From Mycogone perniciosa (taxonomy: Eukaryota > Ascomycota > Sordariomycetes > Hypocreales > Hypocreaceae), in the NCBI GenBank assembly GCA_025331125.1, contig JAOALB010000001.1, positions 496,001 through 560,000 of the forward strand: 64,000 nt of DNA. Direction: 5' to 3'. The notes beneath the pieces were generated by a model that was not told the DNA's origin, made no database searches, and worked only from the letters and a program-made list of their open reading frames with translations. A program made the position numbers and the translations under genes. Shown here piece after piece: positions 12,541 to 21,977 of this stretch (position 1 is the first letter of the stretch; the number at the start of each line of letters is the position of its first letter).

Positions 12541-12872
12541 TTATCGCTGGGCGCTCCAGACGCTCTTCAACAGACCGTCGCGCTGCGCCAATCGGTTCAG
12601 GGAGTCGTCGCTCTCGCCCATCGCTCGGACAAAGCCGCAGAGGGCATAGACGTGGTTCTCGCCGGGAACAGCACGGCCATTCTCGTCAACCTTCGCGATG
12701 GAGATCTGGACAGAGCCGTGGTCCTTGGCCTTGATGATGCGGTTGGTAGCGCTGCACTTGCGGGGGACGTAGCTGGACGGGCAAAGAATCAGTATCTCTT
12801 TCGGCCGGATCGCTTCAGCAATTCCTTCGGGAGGTCTTACAGGTCGACGATCTCGCCACGGTCGTTCTCCAT
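12541..12872 (-). CDS. rps21: 40S ribosomal protein S21 (eS21)
   Basis: Small-subunit ribosomal protein of 87 aa, the normal family length. Exon 1 (12841-12872) encodes MENDRGEIVDL. A 68-bp intron (12773-12840) interrupts codon 11, and exon 2 (12541-12772) continues YVPRKCSATNRIIKAKDHGS to the C-terminus GLLKSVWSAQR. The block AKVDENGR...YALCGFVRAMGESDDSLNRL is diagnostic of eS21. It is divergent from SLX4 across a 405-bp shared promoter region. Confidence 0.97.
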
Positions 12873-13277
12873 TTTGGCTGTGTGGGGAGGTTGTGATGTA
12901 GAGACGGGTTGGTATGTGGTCCGGCGAGAGGTTTGGTCGTCGAGAGCGGTTGGTGGGATTCAGCAAAACTTCCCCTAGAAATTTGACATAGTCCAGGAAT
13001 TTCGTGGGGCGGGGAGGGCTTTCCGTGCGTCAGCTGACCTGTCACGTGAGAGCGCGATGATGTCGCGACTCTAGGACCTCTCCGCCTTGGCAAGCGCCCG
13101 ATCTGGCGCTATTGTGATGATCAGTCAGATGCAATCTACACCAAATTGAAAGGAGACATCGCACGACACCGAAACACCATTGATCCATATGCGCACATTT
13201 TCATCACTTCCATCATTTTGCTGCGTGTTAATCATCTGAGATGCGCTTTGCGCACTCAGTCGCTTGCTATCGGCGCG
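12873..13277. promoter_or_regulatory. Bidirectional promoter RPS21 / SLX4 with CACGTG
   Basis: A 405-bp interval between the divergent start codons of RPS21 and SLX4. It contains a palindromic CACGTG E-box (13043-13048), a site type bound by Cbf1/bHLH factors in fungi, and a nearby CAGCTG (13031-13036). Function is inferred from position and motif only. Confidence 0.5.
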
Positions 13278-15935
13278 ATGGCCTTCCTTTCGTCACCATC
13301 CGGGAGCGCTCAGCGCAGATCGCATTTCTTTGCCTCTTCATCGCCAGCTCTACCATCCGTTCAAGAGGTTCTGTCACAAGCATCAAAGAATCCACCTTTC
13401 CGACTTGGTAGTAAAACGACAGCTGTTCCCAACGATGCGAATACTCAGAGTACAGATACCTCAAGACAATCCGAAGTACAACAACCCCGAGCCGCCCCAA
13501 AGGTATCCAGGGTCAAAGGGACGGTTACTTTGGATATTGGGGATACTTCAGTATCTGTGGTTGAGATATCTGCGGACTCTGTTCCAAAAGCTCGTAAACC
13601 CAGACCAAAGAAGGACGTTCCTGCAAAACGAAGGGCACCCCCCAAACAAACCACGGATGATGCCTCTCCGACAAAAGATCAACCACGGAAAAAGGCCAAA
13701 TCAAAAAGCGGGACCAATAAGAAGACCAAAGATGCAGAAGAGCAAGATGAGGTTGCTGGGACAGCGCCAATCGGAAGTGAGATGGACAGCAAATCGGCGC
13801 GATTAACGGGTAGCCCAGTCCCCAAAGCAACAAGGAAGCCTGTAAAAGCAAAGAGGGATGACACGAATGAGCCGCTACAGTTGGAGCCAGCCATGATTCG
13901 AAGACTAGATTGGACTCCCCCGTCCCTCAAAGCTCCAATTGTTCTTGATTCTGATTCTCCGACTCCTGGCGAACCTGATTTTTCAACAGGAGCAGGAGAA
14001 GTGGCAAAGAGATTTGAGCTGCTGCTAGAAAGTTACAAATGCAAAGACAACGCACGACAAGATGTTGCCACAATGTCGGATGAGGACTCCAGCTTTCTAA
14101 GGAAACGCAAACTAATCGAACTTGTGCCGACCACAGCGCCGAACGCTCCCGCAGCACAAGCCCCCGAAAAGTCGCCTATGAAACAAAAAGCCCCGAAGAA
14201 AAAGCCCCGAACGATCACAGAGCTTGCAACTGCGGCATACAGGGCACCACCTCCATTAGAATCCGCGCCGGCTACCGCATCACTGGCCAACAAGTCCACA
14301 GATGTGGAATCGGACAAGGCTGTTGCTGATAAAGGGAAAAGCAAAGCAAAGCCTAGGAAAAGAACATCAAAGGCGAAGAAGAAGCCATCCCCACCGCCAA
14401 AACCCGTCCTTCTGCCACCAACCGAGGCGCTAAAAGAGGTTTCGAACCAAGATTTCATCTTTGGCACATCAAGCCAACTAGCTGTAGAGAATTCGCCAAC
14501 GTTTCTACGGCATCTTCAAACTGCAATGAAACAGTCGAATCAACTTGATAGTATCGATTTTGAGACACCATTGAATAGCGGTGCCACCGAACCTCCAGAA
14601 CAGAAACCAAAAATGTGGGGAGCTGGCGCCCGGGACGCCGAAGGAGATCTTTTCGACCTTGAAGTGATCAAAATCACTGAAGGATCACCTCAGCCCCTAA
14701 AACCACCTCATGAAGATGATCCTTTCGGCTATGTTCGTGTTGGAGAGGATTCCGTTGCCCCAGTCTCGAATACGCATCCAAACGGCTCACAGGATGATGA
14801 CCCATTTGCAGATCTCTCTGACAAATCGCACTCTCCTGAGATCAAACTTTCGGAGATTATTGACGACGACGACCCGTTTTCAGATAGCCAGATATCTACC
14901 GGTTCCCCTGTGCGGAAACATATCAAACCACCAACAGTGAGTGCGCCCAAAGAGCTGGCTGGTACAGATAGTCGACCCACAAAGACGGATCCTCTTGATT
15001 TGTCACATGAGGTCGAAAGCCAATTGGGTCCGCTACAGCCTTCGTACGAGCTATATACAGATGCACAGTTATCCAAAGAAGTCACGTCATATGGCTTCAA
15101 AGTGATGAAGTCACGCAAGGCGAAGATTGCCCTTCTGGAGCAATGTTGGCAAAGCAAAGTCCGAACAGGTCAAGGCACCGTCAGCACAACAGCAACTATA
15201 TCTACCGTGGCAAGCCAAGGCACTACAGAGCAAGGTATTGTAACGACTCCTGGCAAAAGACCCCGTGGCCGGCCACGGAAAAGTAGCAATGTCAGCCTGC
15301 CAGAAGCCCTGCCAGAAGCCCAAGAACCACCTCCTTCCGCGCAGCCCCCCGAATCTCCCAAGAGACCCCGTGGCAGACAAAAGAAGGACACCACTGCAAA
15401 GCCAGCGACAAAAGCTTCTATTCCGAAGACGAAGAAGAAGTCGTCGACTAGAGCACCTGAAGTACCAACCACGCCTAAACGTAAACCAAAATCTACCAAG
15501 GTGGTTATAGAGATTCCGGACTCTGCGTCTGAGTGTGAAAGCAATTCATCGACAACATCACGGTCGTCTCCAGAACCAACTTTTTCACCAGGGCCGACGA
15601 TCGATCTCGCAATGTCTATCAACGATGACACAGATCCCACCTTGGTCTTGGACTCGGGTGATGATCAGTCGGGGCTATTTAATTATATCACAAAGGCCAT
15701 CACATCCGCGCCGAGGACTACGGATCCATCGAATCCTTCCTGGCATGAGAAGATATTACTCTATGACCCAATCGTGTTGGAGGATTTGACGGCCTGGTTG
15801 AACTGTGGACCCTTGACTCGAGCAGGCTTCGATGGCGAAGCAAACACGGGTGAAGTCAAGAAGTGGTGTGAATCAAAAAGCGTATGTTGTCTGTGGAAGG
15901 TGAACTTGCGAGGGAAAGAAAGAAAGCGCCTTTGA
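13278..15935 (+). CDS. slx4: Structure-specific endonuclease regulatory subunit SLX4
   Basis: Uninterrupted 885-aa protein starting MAFLSSPSGS; the frame upstream has no ATG. SLX4 is the scaffold of the SLX1-SLX4 nuclease, which cuts branched DNA at replication forks and in recombination. The C-terminal 60 residues (DPIVLEDLTAWLNCGPLTRA through CCLWKVNLRGKERKRL) match the conserved SLX1-binding CCD helix bundle. About 250 residues earlier, SYELYTDAQLSKEVTSYGFK plus the following helix resembles a SAP-like DNA-binding helix pair. Basic AT-hook-like repeats (KRPRGRPRK, KRPRGRQKK) lie between these elements. The N-terminal two thirds are Lys/Pro/Ser-rich and low in complexity, as is usual for fungal SLX4. 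It shares a promoter region with RPS21 and is followed in the same direction by a Nudix gene. Confidence 0.88.
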   Translation: MAFLSSPSGSAQRRSHFFASSSPALPSVQEVLSQASKNPPFRLGSKTTAVPNDANTQSTDTSRQSEVQQPRAAPKVSRVKGTVTLDIGDTSVSVVEISADSVPKARKPRPKKDVPAKRRAPPKQTTDDASPTKDQPRKKAKSKSGTNKKTKDAEEQDEVAGTAPIGSEMDSKSARLTGSPVPKATRKPVKAKRDDTNEPLQLEPAMIRRLDWTPPSLKAPIVLDSDSPTPGEPDFSTGAGEVAKRFELLLESYKCKDNARQDVATMSDEDSSFLRKRKLIELVPTTAPNAPAAQAPEKSPMKQKAPKKKPRTITELATAAYRAPPPLESAPATASLANKSTDVESDKAVADKGKSKAKPRKRTSKAKKKPSPPPKPVLLPPTEALKEVSNQDFIFGTSSQLAVENSPTFLRHLQTAMKQSNQLDSIDFETPLNSGATEPPEQKPKMWGAGARDAEGDLFDLEVIKITEGSPQPLKPPHEDDPFGYVRVGEDSVAPVSNTHPNGSQDDDPFADLSDKSHSPEIKLSEIIDDDDPFSDSQISTGSPVRKHIKPPTVSAPKELAGTDSRPTKTDPLDLSHEVESQLGPLQPSYELYTDAQLSKEVTSYGFKVMKSRKAKIALLEQCWQSKVRTGQGTVSTTATISTVASQGTTEQGIVTTPGKRPRGRPRKSSNVSLPEALPEAQEPPPSAQPPESPKRPRGRQKKDTTAKPATKASIPKTKKKSSTRAPEVPTTPKRKPKSTKVVIEIPDSASECESNSSTTSRSSPEPTFSPGPTIDLAMSINDDTDPTLVLDSGDDQSGLFNYITKAITSAPRTTDPSNPSWHEKILLYDPIVLEDLTAWLNCGPLTRAGFDGEANTGEVKKWCESKSVCCLWKVNLRGKERKRL

Positions 15936-16317
15936 TCGTGACATAGTAGCGGAAGAGTGGGATTTCGGAATTGGAGTTGTAGTGGGCCGGGGCATTTCTC
16001 TTGTATAGATCCTAGTGCATGTGATGCCCATTCGGACACGTTTCTCACGTTTATGACATGATAGATATACCCATTAGAACCTCAACATAGCTCATCGCCT
16101 GTCATGCTATTTCCGTTTCGGTAGCTCGAATTAGTTCAAGAACTCTCCACCAATCTCACAATCTCCAACATCGTGCATAATTCCCCCGCAAATCGAGACG
16201 TGGGGACGGACCTCGGCTCAGCCTCATCCTTTCAGCTCCGAACTTGATCAAAGCGGCATTCGGGACAGGCCATTTCGCTCTATCCATACAGCGCGTGGCT
16301 CATATCGCTGAATCTCA
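15936..16317. other. Intergenic region SLX4 / Nudix
   Basis: About 380 bp holding the SLX4 3' end and the Nudix promoter. I see no further feature. Confidence 0.6.
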
Positions 16318-17573
16318 ATGTCGCTCCCCTTACACTATGTTTGCAGGCCGTTATTTCGCCGTGCCGTCCATTCTGCATCTAGAGTAAACAGGCCAAGCCT
16401 TCCTAGCATCAGACTCAATTCGTCTCATCTCAACATTGTCGCCATGTCGTCTCCCCAAACGCGCCGCTCCTCCTCCTCATCATCATCTTCTTCTTCTTCA
16501 GCTTCCAGCGCAGCCAAACGCCAAGTCCCGGAGGCTCGTCCCAGCTCTTCAATCGTTTTACTATCCCCCACCAATGAGGTTCTGCTTCTGCACCGTGTCC
16601 AGACATCAAAGTCATTTGCGTCTGCGCATGTCTTCCCTGGTGGGAATCTGGACACATTCCACGATGGCGACATTCCTACTCCTAGTTCCCCGGAGCGACA
16701 TCAGGATGGCCCGGCGTATAGACTAGGTGCGATTCGGGAGTGTTTTGAGGAAACGGGCATTTTGCTGGCGAAGAGAGATGGCCAGTTGGTGGACTTGCCA
16801 CAACAGGAGAGGGATGAGGCCAGAAAGAGGATTCATTCAAGTCAGATCAAGTTTGGGGACTATCTGAGTTCAATTGGCGCCGTAGCCGACACAGGTTTGT
16901 TAAGGGTTCCTTTGAGATTCAATAAGTTAATATCCATTCAGATGGGCTCATTCCATGCACCAGATGGATAACTCCAGTTGGCCCGCCCAAGCGCTTCACC
17001 ACGCAAATGTACATCTATCTTCTCCCCATCTCGCGCAACTCAGTCCCATCTGAGATGCTCGTTCCAACTCCTGACAACGGTGTCGAACATACGGCAGCTG
17101 TCTTCGCTCCCCCGCAAGCGTTCCTATCCCGCGCGGCCTCCAGCGACATTATTGTCTTCCCCCCTCAATGTTTCCTCCTCGATCTCGTTGCTAGGTTCCT
17201 CACGAGCCCAAACGCATCTCCCGAGGGAGGGTTTCGGCATCTTATCTCACAGCGCGAGAACCTGTTATCATTCCTCAAGACTATACCTACAGCAGACACG
17301 GATAAGGGCAAGGAGCATCCCACAGCCAAGATTCCCTGGGCCAATAAGGTAATGAGTCCGTATCATCTACTTGTGAGAGAAAGTGACAAGCGAATCGTGC
17401 TGGGTCTTGACAAGCCTGGGCCGGAGCTAAAGGGCTCAGGGCTTGGGGGAGATTGGGACAGGGTAGTTTTGGTGAACTTTGGCAAGGCCGGATCGACCAA
17501 CGTGGAGGTTCGCAGGAGAGAGGATGTGTTCAACGAGGAGAACGCATCGGTCTCAGAAGGTTCCAAGTTGTGA
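16318..17573 (+). CDS. Nudix hydrolase, NUDT19-like
   Basis: Two exons: 16318-16894 and 16942-17573, with a 47-bp intron and a GTTTGT donor, giving 402 aa. The family hydrolyses nucleoside-diphosphate-linked substrates; NUDT19-type members act on CoA esters or capped RNA. The Nudix core has FPGGNLD, an insert of about 30 residues, then the catalytic helix RECFEETGIL (residues about 140-149), giving the REXXEEXG hallmark. The long insert between GG and RE is typical of the NUDT19/NUDT7 type. Residues 1-42 are Arg/Ser/Leu-rich without acidic residues and look like a mitochondrial presequence. A second in-frame ATG at 16444 (MSSPQTRR) precedes a run of eleven Ser and would give a 360-aa form without it. 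The exact substrate cannot be read from the sequence. Confidence 0.85.
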
Positions 17574-18322
17574 AATAGATAAGAACGGTGAAGTGCGTGA
17601 GAGCCATGCAGTGCAACATCAACCCATGTTGCTAAGGTCAATGCCCTTCATGTCCATAGAACGTTACACAGACAGAAATACATAGATAGAGTAATCCAAC
17701 CCGTGTTAAATAAATATTAATATTTACGAGGGGCTACAGCAATAAAAATAAAAGAACATCTCATTCGCCAGAGAACAACTCTTATCCCACGAAAGCGGTG
17801 GAGGATCTGTGCATACCCGCTCATATATCTCTACCTTCACACCACGCACACTCACAGCGAATGTGTTTTTTTCTCTCCTACTTTCAATTTTTCTCTCTTC
17901 TCACAACTAGTTCCTAGCTCTATTTGCCTTTTTTCTATGCTAAAAACTCAACTTCAACCCATATTTTTCGTCACACTTTCTTCCTACTTGGGTTACGATC
18001 GCCTCGAGTGCTCCTCGTCAAAACACGAATAGTTGTGAATGATCCTTTCCAAGCCCATGAGGCCTTTGCCATATGTTCTTTTACAATAAATGGATATTAA
18101 TGGACCGGATTTTATTAGCTTTTATCGTGAGAACGGGTGTCAAAGCCTCGGCTGCTCTGTCCATTGAGCACAATCAGTTTCACCAACTCCTCGTCAAGAT
18201 TTCTCTCTGAGCCATTCCAAGTAATAACTTCACACCGACTCTTCACACATGAGAAACTCTTGGCTAAATCTCTTCTTCCAGAATACTACACTTTGCTAGC
18301 TACTCCCGAACGGCACGCAATC
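17574..18322. other. Intergenic region with pyrimidine-rich promoter tract
   Basis: Contains the AT-rich 3' end of the Nudix gene and, at about 17865-17945, a T/C-rich tract typical of fungal core promoters. The open frame upstream of 18323 begins at a GTG and has no ATG. Confidence 0.5.
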
Positions 18323-19507
18323 ATGTCGAGCGATGTCGAGCGAGCCAACCCATTCGGCCAAGAGACTCAGCCGGTTACTCCCCAGGCGAGACAAGTTTCT
18401 CAAGAGACAAACGAAGGTCTTCAGGAACATGTCTCTCCCTATCCTCCCTGCTTTTTCAAGAATCCCGAGGAGAAACGACTTTACAATCGCCTTCGTGAGA
18501 TCTACCAACGCCATAGTCACACGTGGGACAAGGAGTCCAGGGACGCATGGCCCTCAGTCATTGAGCACGCATCGCTGGCGCCATCTACAATCCGCAAGGT
18601 GACTAGCCACATCATTGCGAAGACTTTGAAGACCCAGAATGTGACTTGGGCGCATGTGATTGTGCTTCGACTCATCTTCAAGGCCCAGCTCTACAAGAGC
18701 ATGAAGATTATGAAGACCATCTTGACCAAATACCCAAGGGCCAACTTTCATACCTATGCTTTCAGTGAGGACTACAGGCTTCCTGCTATTGAGCTTCCCC
18801 TTTATGTCCAAGGGGAGGCTACCAAGCAGGTATCAGTGGCACAAGGAGATGACACCATGGGTCCTGCTAGGGCCCCAGTCGCTGTCATGAAAAGCGTGGA
18901 AAACAACAAGGCAATGGCATCACTCAATGTCAAGAAGGAGACGAGTCCTGTAAACATTATTAAGCCCGAGGACAGAGACAATTCTCCAGCATCCGGATTC
19001 CTCAATCTCCCTCCACATCCTGGCAATACGACAACTGCGACAATTGTTCCTGTGAAGAAGCGGAAACGAATCGCGTCTGACGCTGCAGGGGACACCACTG
19101 AGAAGTCCAGCTCCGATGACAAACGCCCACCAAAATCCAGAAAAATTGCCCCTGTTTCTGGAGATCCCTCTGCGGGTTCCAAGTCCACTACGATGAAACC
19201 TGTAGTGAAAAGTGAGGGTCAGCCGTCACGGAAATCCAAGCTATATGATACAACTTTTACAGCCATTCTTCCAGCGAAGCAAGCGATACAGCAGAGGGAC
19301 GTTTCCAATGCAGCACCAGCCTCTAGCACGCGAATCGAAAATCCTTTCAAGACAATCGAGAAGAAGTTGGGAGAGCAGGAGAAGAGCCTTGAGTTCTTGA
19401 GGAGACTAACTAGCACACAAAGCGAGCTGATCAACTCCCTGCAGAAACGAGTCAAGCAACTCGAGCAAAATCAGCAGCATATGAGGCCGCGAGTGAAGAA
19501 ACCTTAG
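18323..19507 (+). CDS. Conserved fungal protein with C-terminal coiled coil
   Basis: A 394-aa protein starting MSSDVERANPF, the first ATG in the frame. Function is not recognised. Residues about 35-155 form a compact, mostly helical region (KNPEEKRLYNRLREIYQRHS, then TIRKVTSHIIAKTLKTQN and FKAQLYKSMKIMKTILTKYP) that looks like the conserved core. A long Ser/Lys/Pro-rich middle contains a candidate nuclear-localisation cluster (PVKKRKR). Residues about 340-385 form a heptad-like coiled coil (IEKKLGEQEKSLEFLRRL onward). I infer a nuclear scaffold or DNA-associated protein, with low certainty. No introns are evident. Confidence 0.6.
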   Translation: MSSDVERANPFGQETQPVTPQARQVSQETNEGLQEHVSPYPPCFFKNPEEKRLYNRLREIYQRHSHTWDKESRDAWPSVIEHASLAPSTIRKVTSHIIAKTLKTQNVTWAHVIVLRLIFKAQLYKSMKIMKTILTKYPRANFHTYAFSEDYRLPAIELPLYVQGEATKQVSVAQGDDTMGPARAPVAVMKSVENNKAMASLNVKKETSPVNIIKPEDRDNSPASGFLNLPPHPGNTTTATIVPVKKRKRIASDAAGDTTEKSSSDDKRPPKSRKIAPVSGDPSAGSKSTTMKPVVKSEGQPSRKSKLYDTTFTAILPAKQAIQQRDVSNAAPASSTRIENPFKTIEKKLGEQEKSLEFLRRLTSTQSELINSLQKRVKQLEQNQQHMRPRVKKP

Positions 19508-20841
19508 AAGACTGGGGCGAAGCAGTCGACCGAGAAGACCCCTCGAACTGAGGCAAAGGATGGGAGCAGGAAGGGTGTGTAAGGTGAAGGAGGCAAACTA
19601 GTTAACCGAAGCTAAAGGAATCGGGGAAACGATGGGAGATGAAAAGTCACAATGGAGAACAGTAGAAATTTGCTTGGTGTTTGGATTTTCTGAGAATGTA
19701 AAATCATGATACGTTGAGGCGTACGGAGTAGTAAGAGAGATTATACACAAAAAAAGGTGATTCGACATGTTCAGCTGCCACCGATTTCCACAAACTCATA
19801 TTGCGTGTTGGAAACAGGGTACGCAAAATTTTGCCGCATTGATCAACACTCGGTATATATGAGAAGGTCAGAATTTCGTGATATCTGTACAACTTGAGGG
19901 TAGGATTGAAGCAGTGGCTCACATACTAATATAATCTACGAAAACAAAATGATTCACAGCAATCCTTCGTGTATATGGAGCGCAAAATACGAAGTACGGA
20001 GTACTAATATATCTAGATGCTCAAGCCGAGATTCTTAGGTCTAGCTACTAACGCCATGCAGACGCATGTAGTACTCGGTATCTCCTCGTATATCTCTCAG
20101 AATATGAATACCGACTTTCCTAGAGAAGCTAAAGGTACTGCTCTGTACGAAGTACGGTTCGACAGGATAAAGAAATGACAGTTGGAGCACACCACAGGGA
20201 TGTACCAGCTGCGTGCATTTGAGCAAGTTTTCCCAGCCGTTCGTTTTGGGCAATCAGACGTGTGGGTTGGGTATTGAGTCTGTGTGGATATGGTGCACTT
20301 TCGGCCCGTATATTCAGCCTCAAGACGGTGAAAACGCCAAAGGTTCTTTATTCTGGGATATTGGACATTTTTAAAAGTTTTGTAAAAGAGTACAAGATAT
20401 TTCTTTCAACGTTGCTCAATCGAAGAATTGGTAGTGGAAAATTCCATGTCATGATGGTTGAGCTGCGCTTCGGACATGTCCAACCGGCCACCCGCACGGA
20501 GAATCCACACCCCTCCGGCGCCCATGAGGCTGCAGCCCGCCTAGGCGCCGTCCTCAATATTTCACCATCTAGGAAGCTATCTACTTCGTAATATTATATT
20601 ATTTGCTCACATTCTCCCAATTCGCTAAAATGGCGGGCGACCTGTTTTTGCGCTAATATGCTCAAAACAAAAGCTTATCCAGAGACAGCTCTATCAAGCC
20701 ATCGCGCCCCTGCAGTGTCACGTACCCGCTCATCTATAAGTTGTCTTGACAGCCCTCTCGTTTGTTCTGCACCCATCTTTCTCAGCCATCCAACTCAGAC
20801 GTCACTATTCTTCAGACAAGAAACAAGACAAAAACACAAAG
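19508..20841. other. Intergenic region with two TACGGAGTA copies
   Basis: About 1.3 kb without a supported gene. It contains TACGGAGTA at 19722-19730 and again at 19995-20003 (inside AGTACGGAGTACT). The last 200 bp form the promoter and 5' UTR of the BIM1-like gene. Confidence 0.6.
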
Positions 20842-21579
20842 ATGGCGTTCAAGACCCTCCTCCTGGCTCTCACCGCTGCCCAAGCCGTCACTGCTCACTT
20901 CGGCCTCGTCTACCCTGAATGGCGGGCCGACACTCTCTCTGCTGCGGGCGAAGACAAGTACAGCCAATGGACATATCCTTGTAAGTTTCACCCATCACCA
21001 TTCCCCGTCTTCCACACGTTCAACTAACCACAAACTTCCCACACAGGCGGTGGCGTTCCCTACAAAGCCGGCAATATCACCAACTGGCCCATTGGCGGCG
21101 GCTCTCTCAACCTCTCCCTTCACCACCCCTGGACCTATGTCTACGTGAACCTGGGCCTCACCGCAAACACCACCAACTTCAACATCTCCCTCACCCCGGA
21201 ATTCCTCAACGTCACTGGCAAGGGCAATCTCTGCATCAGCAAGCTCCCCGTCCCAGTTGATGTCCAGGAAGGCACCCTGGCTTCTTTGCAGGTTGTTACG
21301 GGCGGTGCGAGTGGCAGCGCGCTGTACAACTGCGCCGATATTCGCTTCTCACGGAACGCCACGCTGTTGCCCAACTGCGCCAACTCAGACGGCATGGTCG
21401 TGCAGGCGATTAAGCAGCAGAACGGCAATGGAGCCAGTGGCAGCAGCACCACCAGCGGCGCGGGACCCCAGGCCACTGGTCCTCCTAAAAACGCTGCTGG
21501 TATGCTCGGCGCAAACACTGCTGCTTTGACCTCTGTTGTTGGCCTCGCCACGGCCTTCACCCTGGCGCTGAGCATCTAA
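20842..21579 (+). CDS. BIM1-like (X325) copper-site GPI-anchored protein
   Basis: Two exons (20842-20980 and 21047-21579; 66-bp intron) giving 223 aa. The signal peptide is MAFKTLLLALTAAQAVTA. Predicted cleavage after Ala18 leaves His19 as the mature N-terminus (HFGLVYPEWRADTL). This is the hallmark of the LPMO-fold X325/BIM1-like family, where the N-terminal His helps bind copper. BIM1 in Cryptococcus acts in copper acquisition at the cell surface; these proteins are not oxidases. Splicing joins WTYP to CGGVPYKAGN. Several N-X-S/T sequons (such as NIT, NLS, NTT, NIS, NVT) suggest heavy glycosylation. A Ser/Gly/Thr linker and a hydrophobic C-terminal tail (TSVVGLATAFTLALSI) predict a GPI anchor. 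Copper binding is inferred from the family and the position of the His. Confidence 0.87.
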
Positions 21580-21977
21580 TAGACGGGGAATGGATATCAC
21601 GAAAGCAAAGTCTATGATGTGATGTTAAAAAAGAGAGCAGAAAAGTCTTTATTTGTGCTGCGTAGTACGCTATGAATGATGCTATGCATTTAAATAATAA
21701 TAATACATCTACTTCGTATAAATCCCAGATATGCGGGTATCACAAGCAAAACACGATTAAAAGCCACCATCAGATTGCCGCCATCTGTTTCGGTCAGCAA
21801 CAAGTCAAGTCTATATATCCTTAACTCGTGTTTGCTTACCATCTATTCATGCACACCGTGCAAACATGCCTCGTTATGTCGAAAAGTTCATGCACCGAAA
21901 ACTCCAAATGTTAATGTCCAATCCGACATGTAATAGAAAGAGAACATAAAAAAAACCGGTACTGTATTCCCATCTCT
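21580..21977. other. Convergent intergenic region, BIM1-like / kinase
   Basis: About 400 bp of AT-rich sequence between two converging stop codons. Only 3' UTRs are expected here. Confidence 0.6.

Noticed and set aside
14033..14467. Antisense open frames within SLX4, beta-mannosidase and other long genes
   Set aside because: These are shadows of the biased codons on the coding strand, with no family features.
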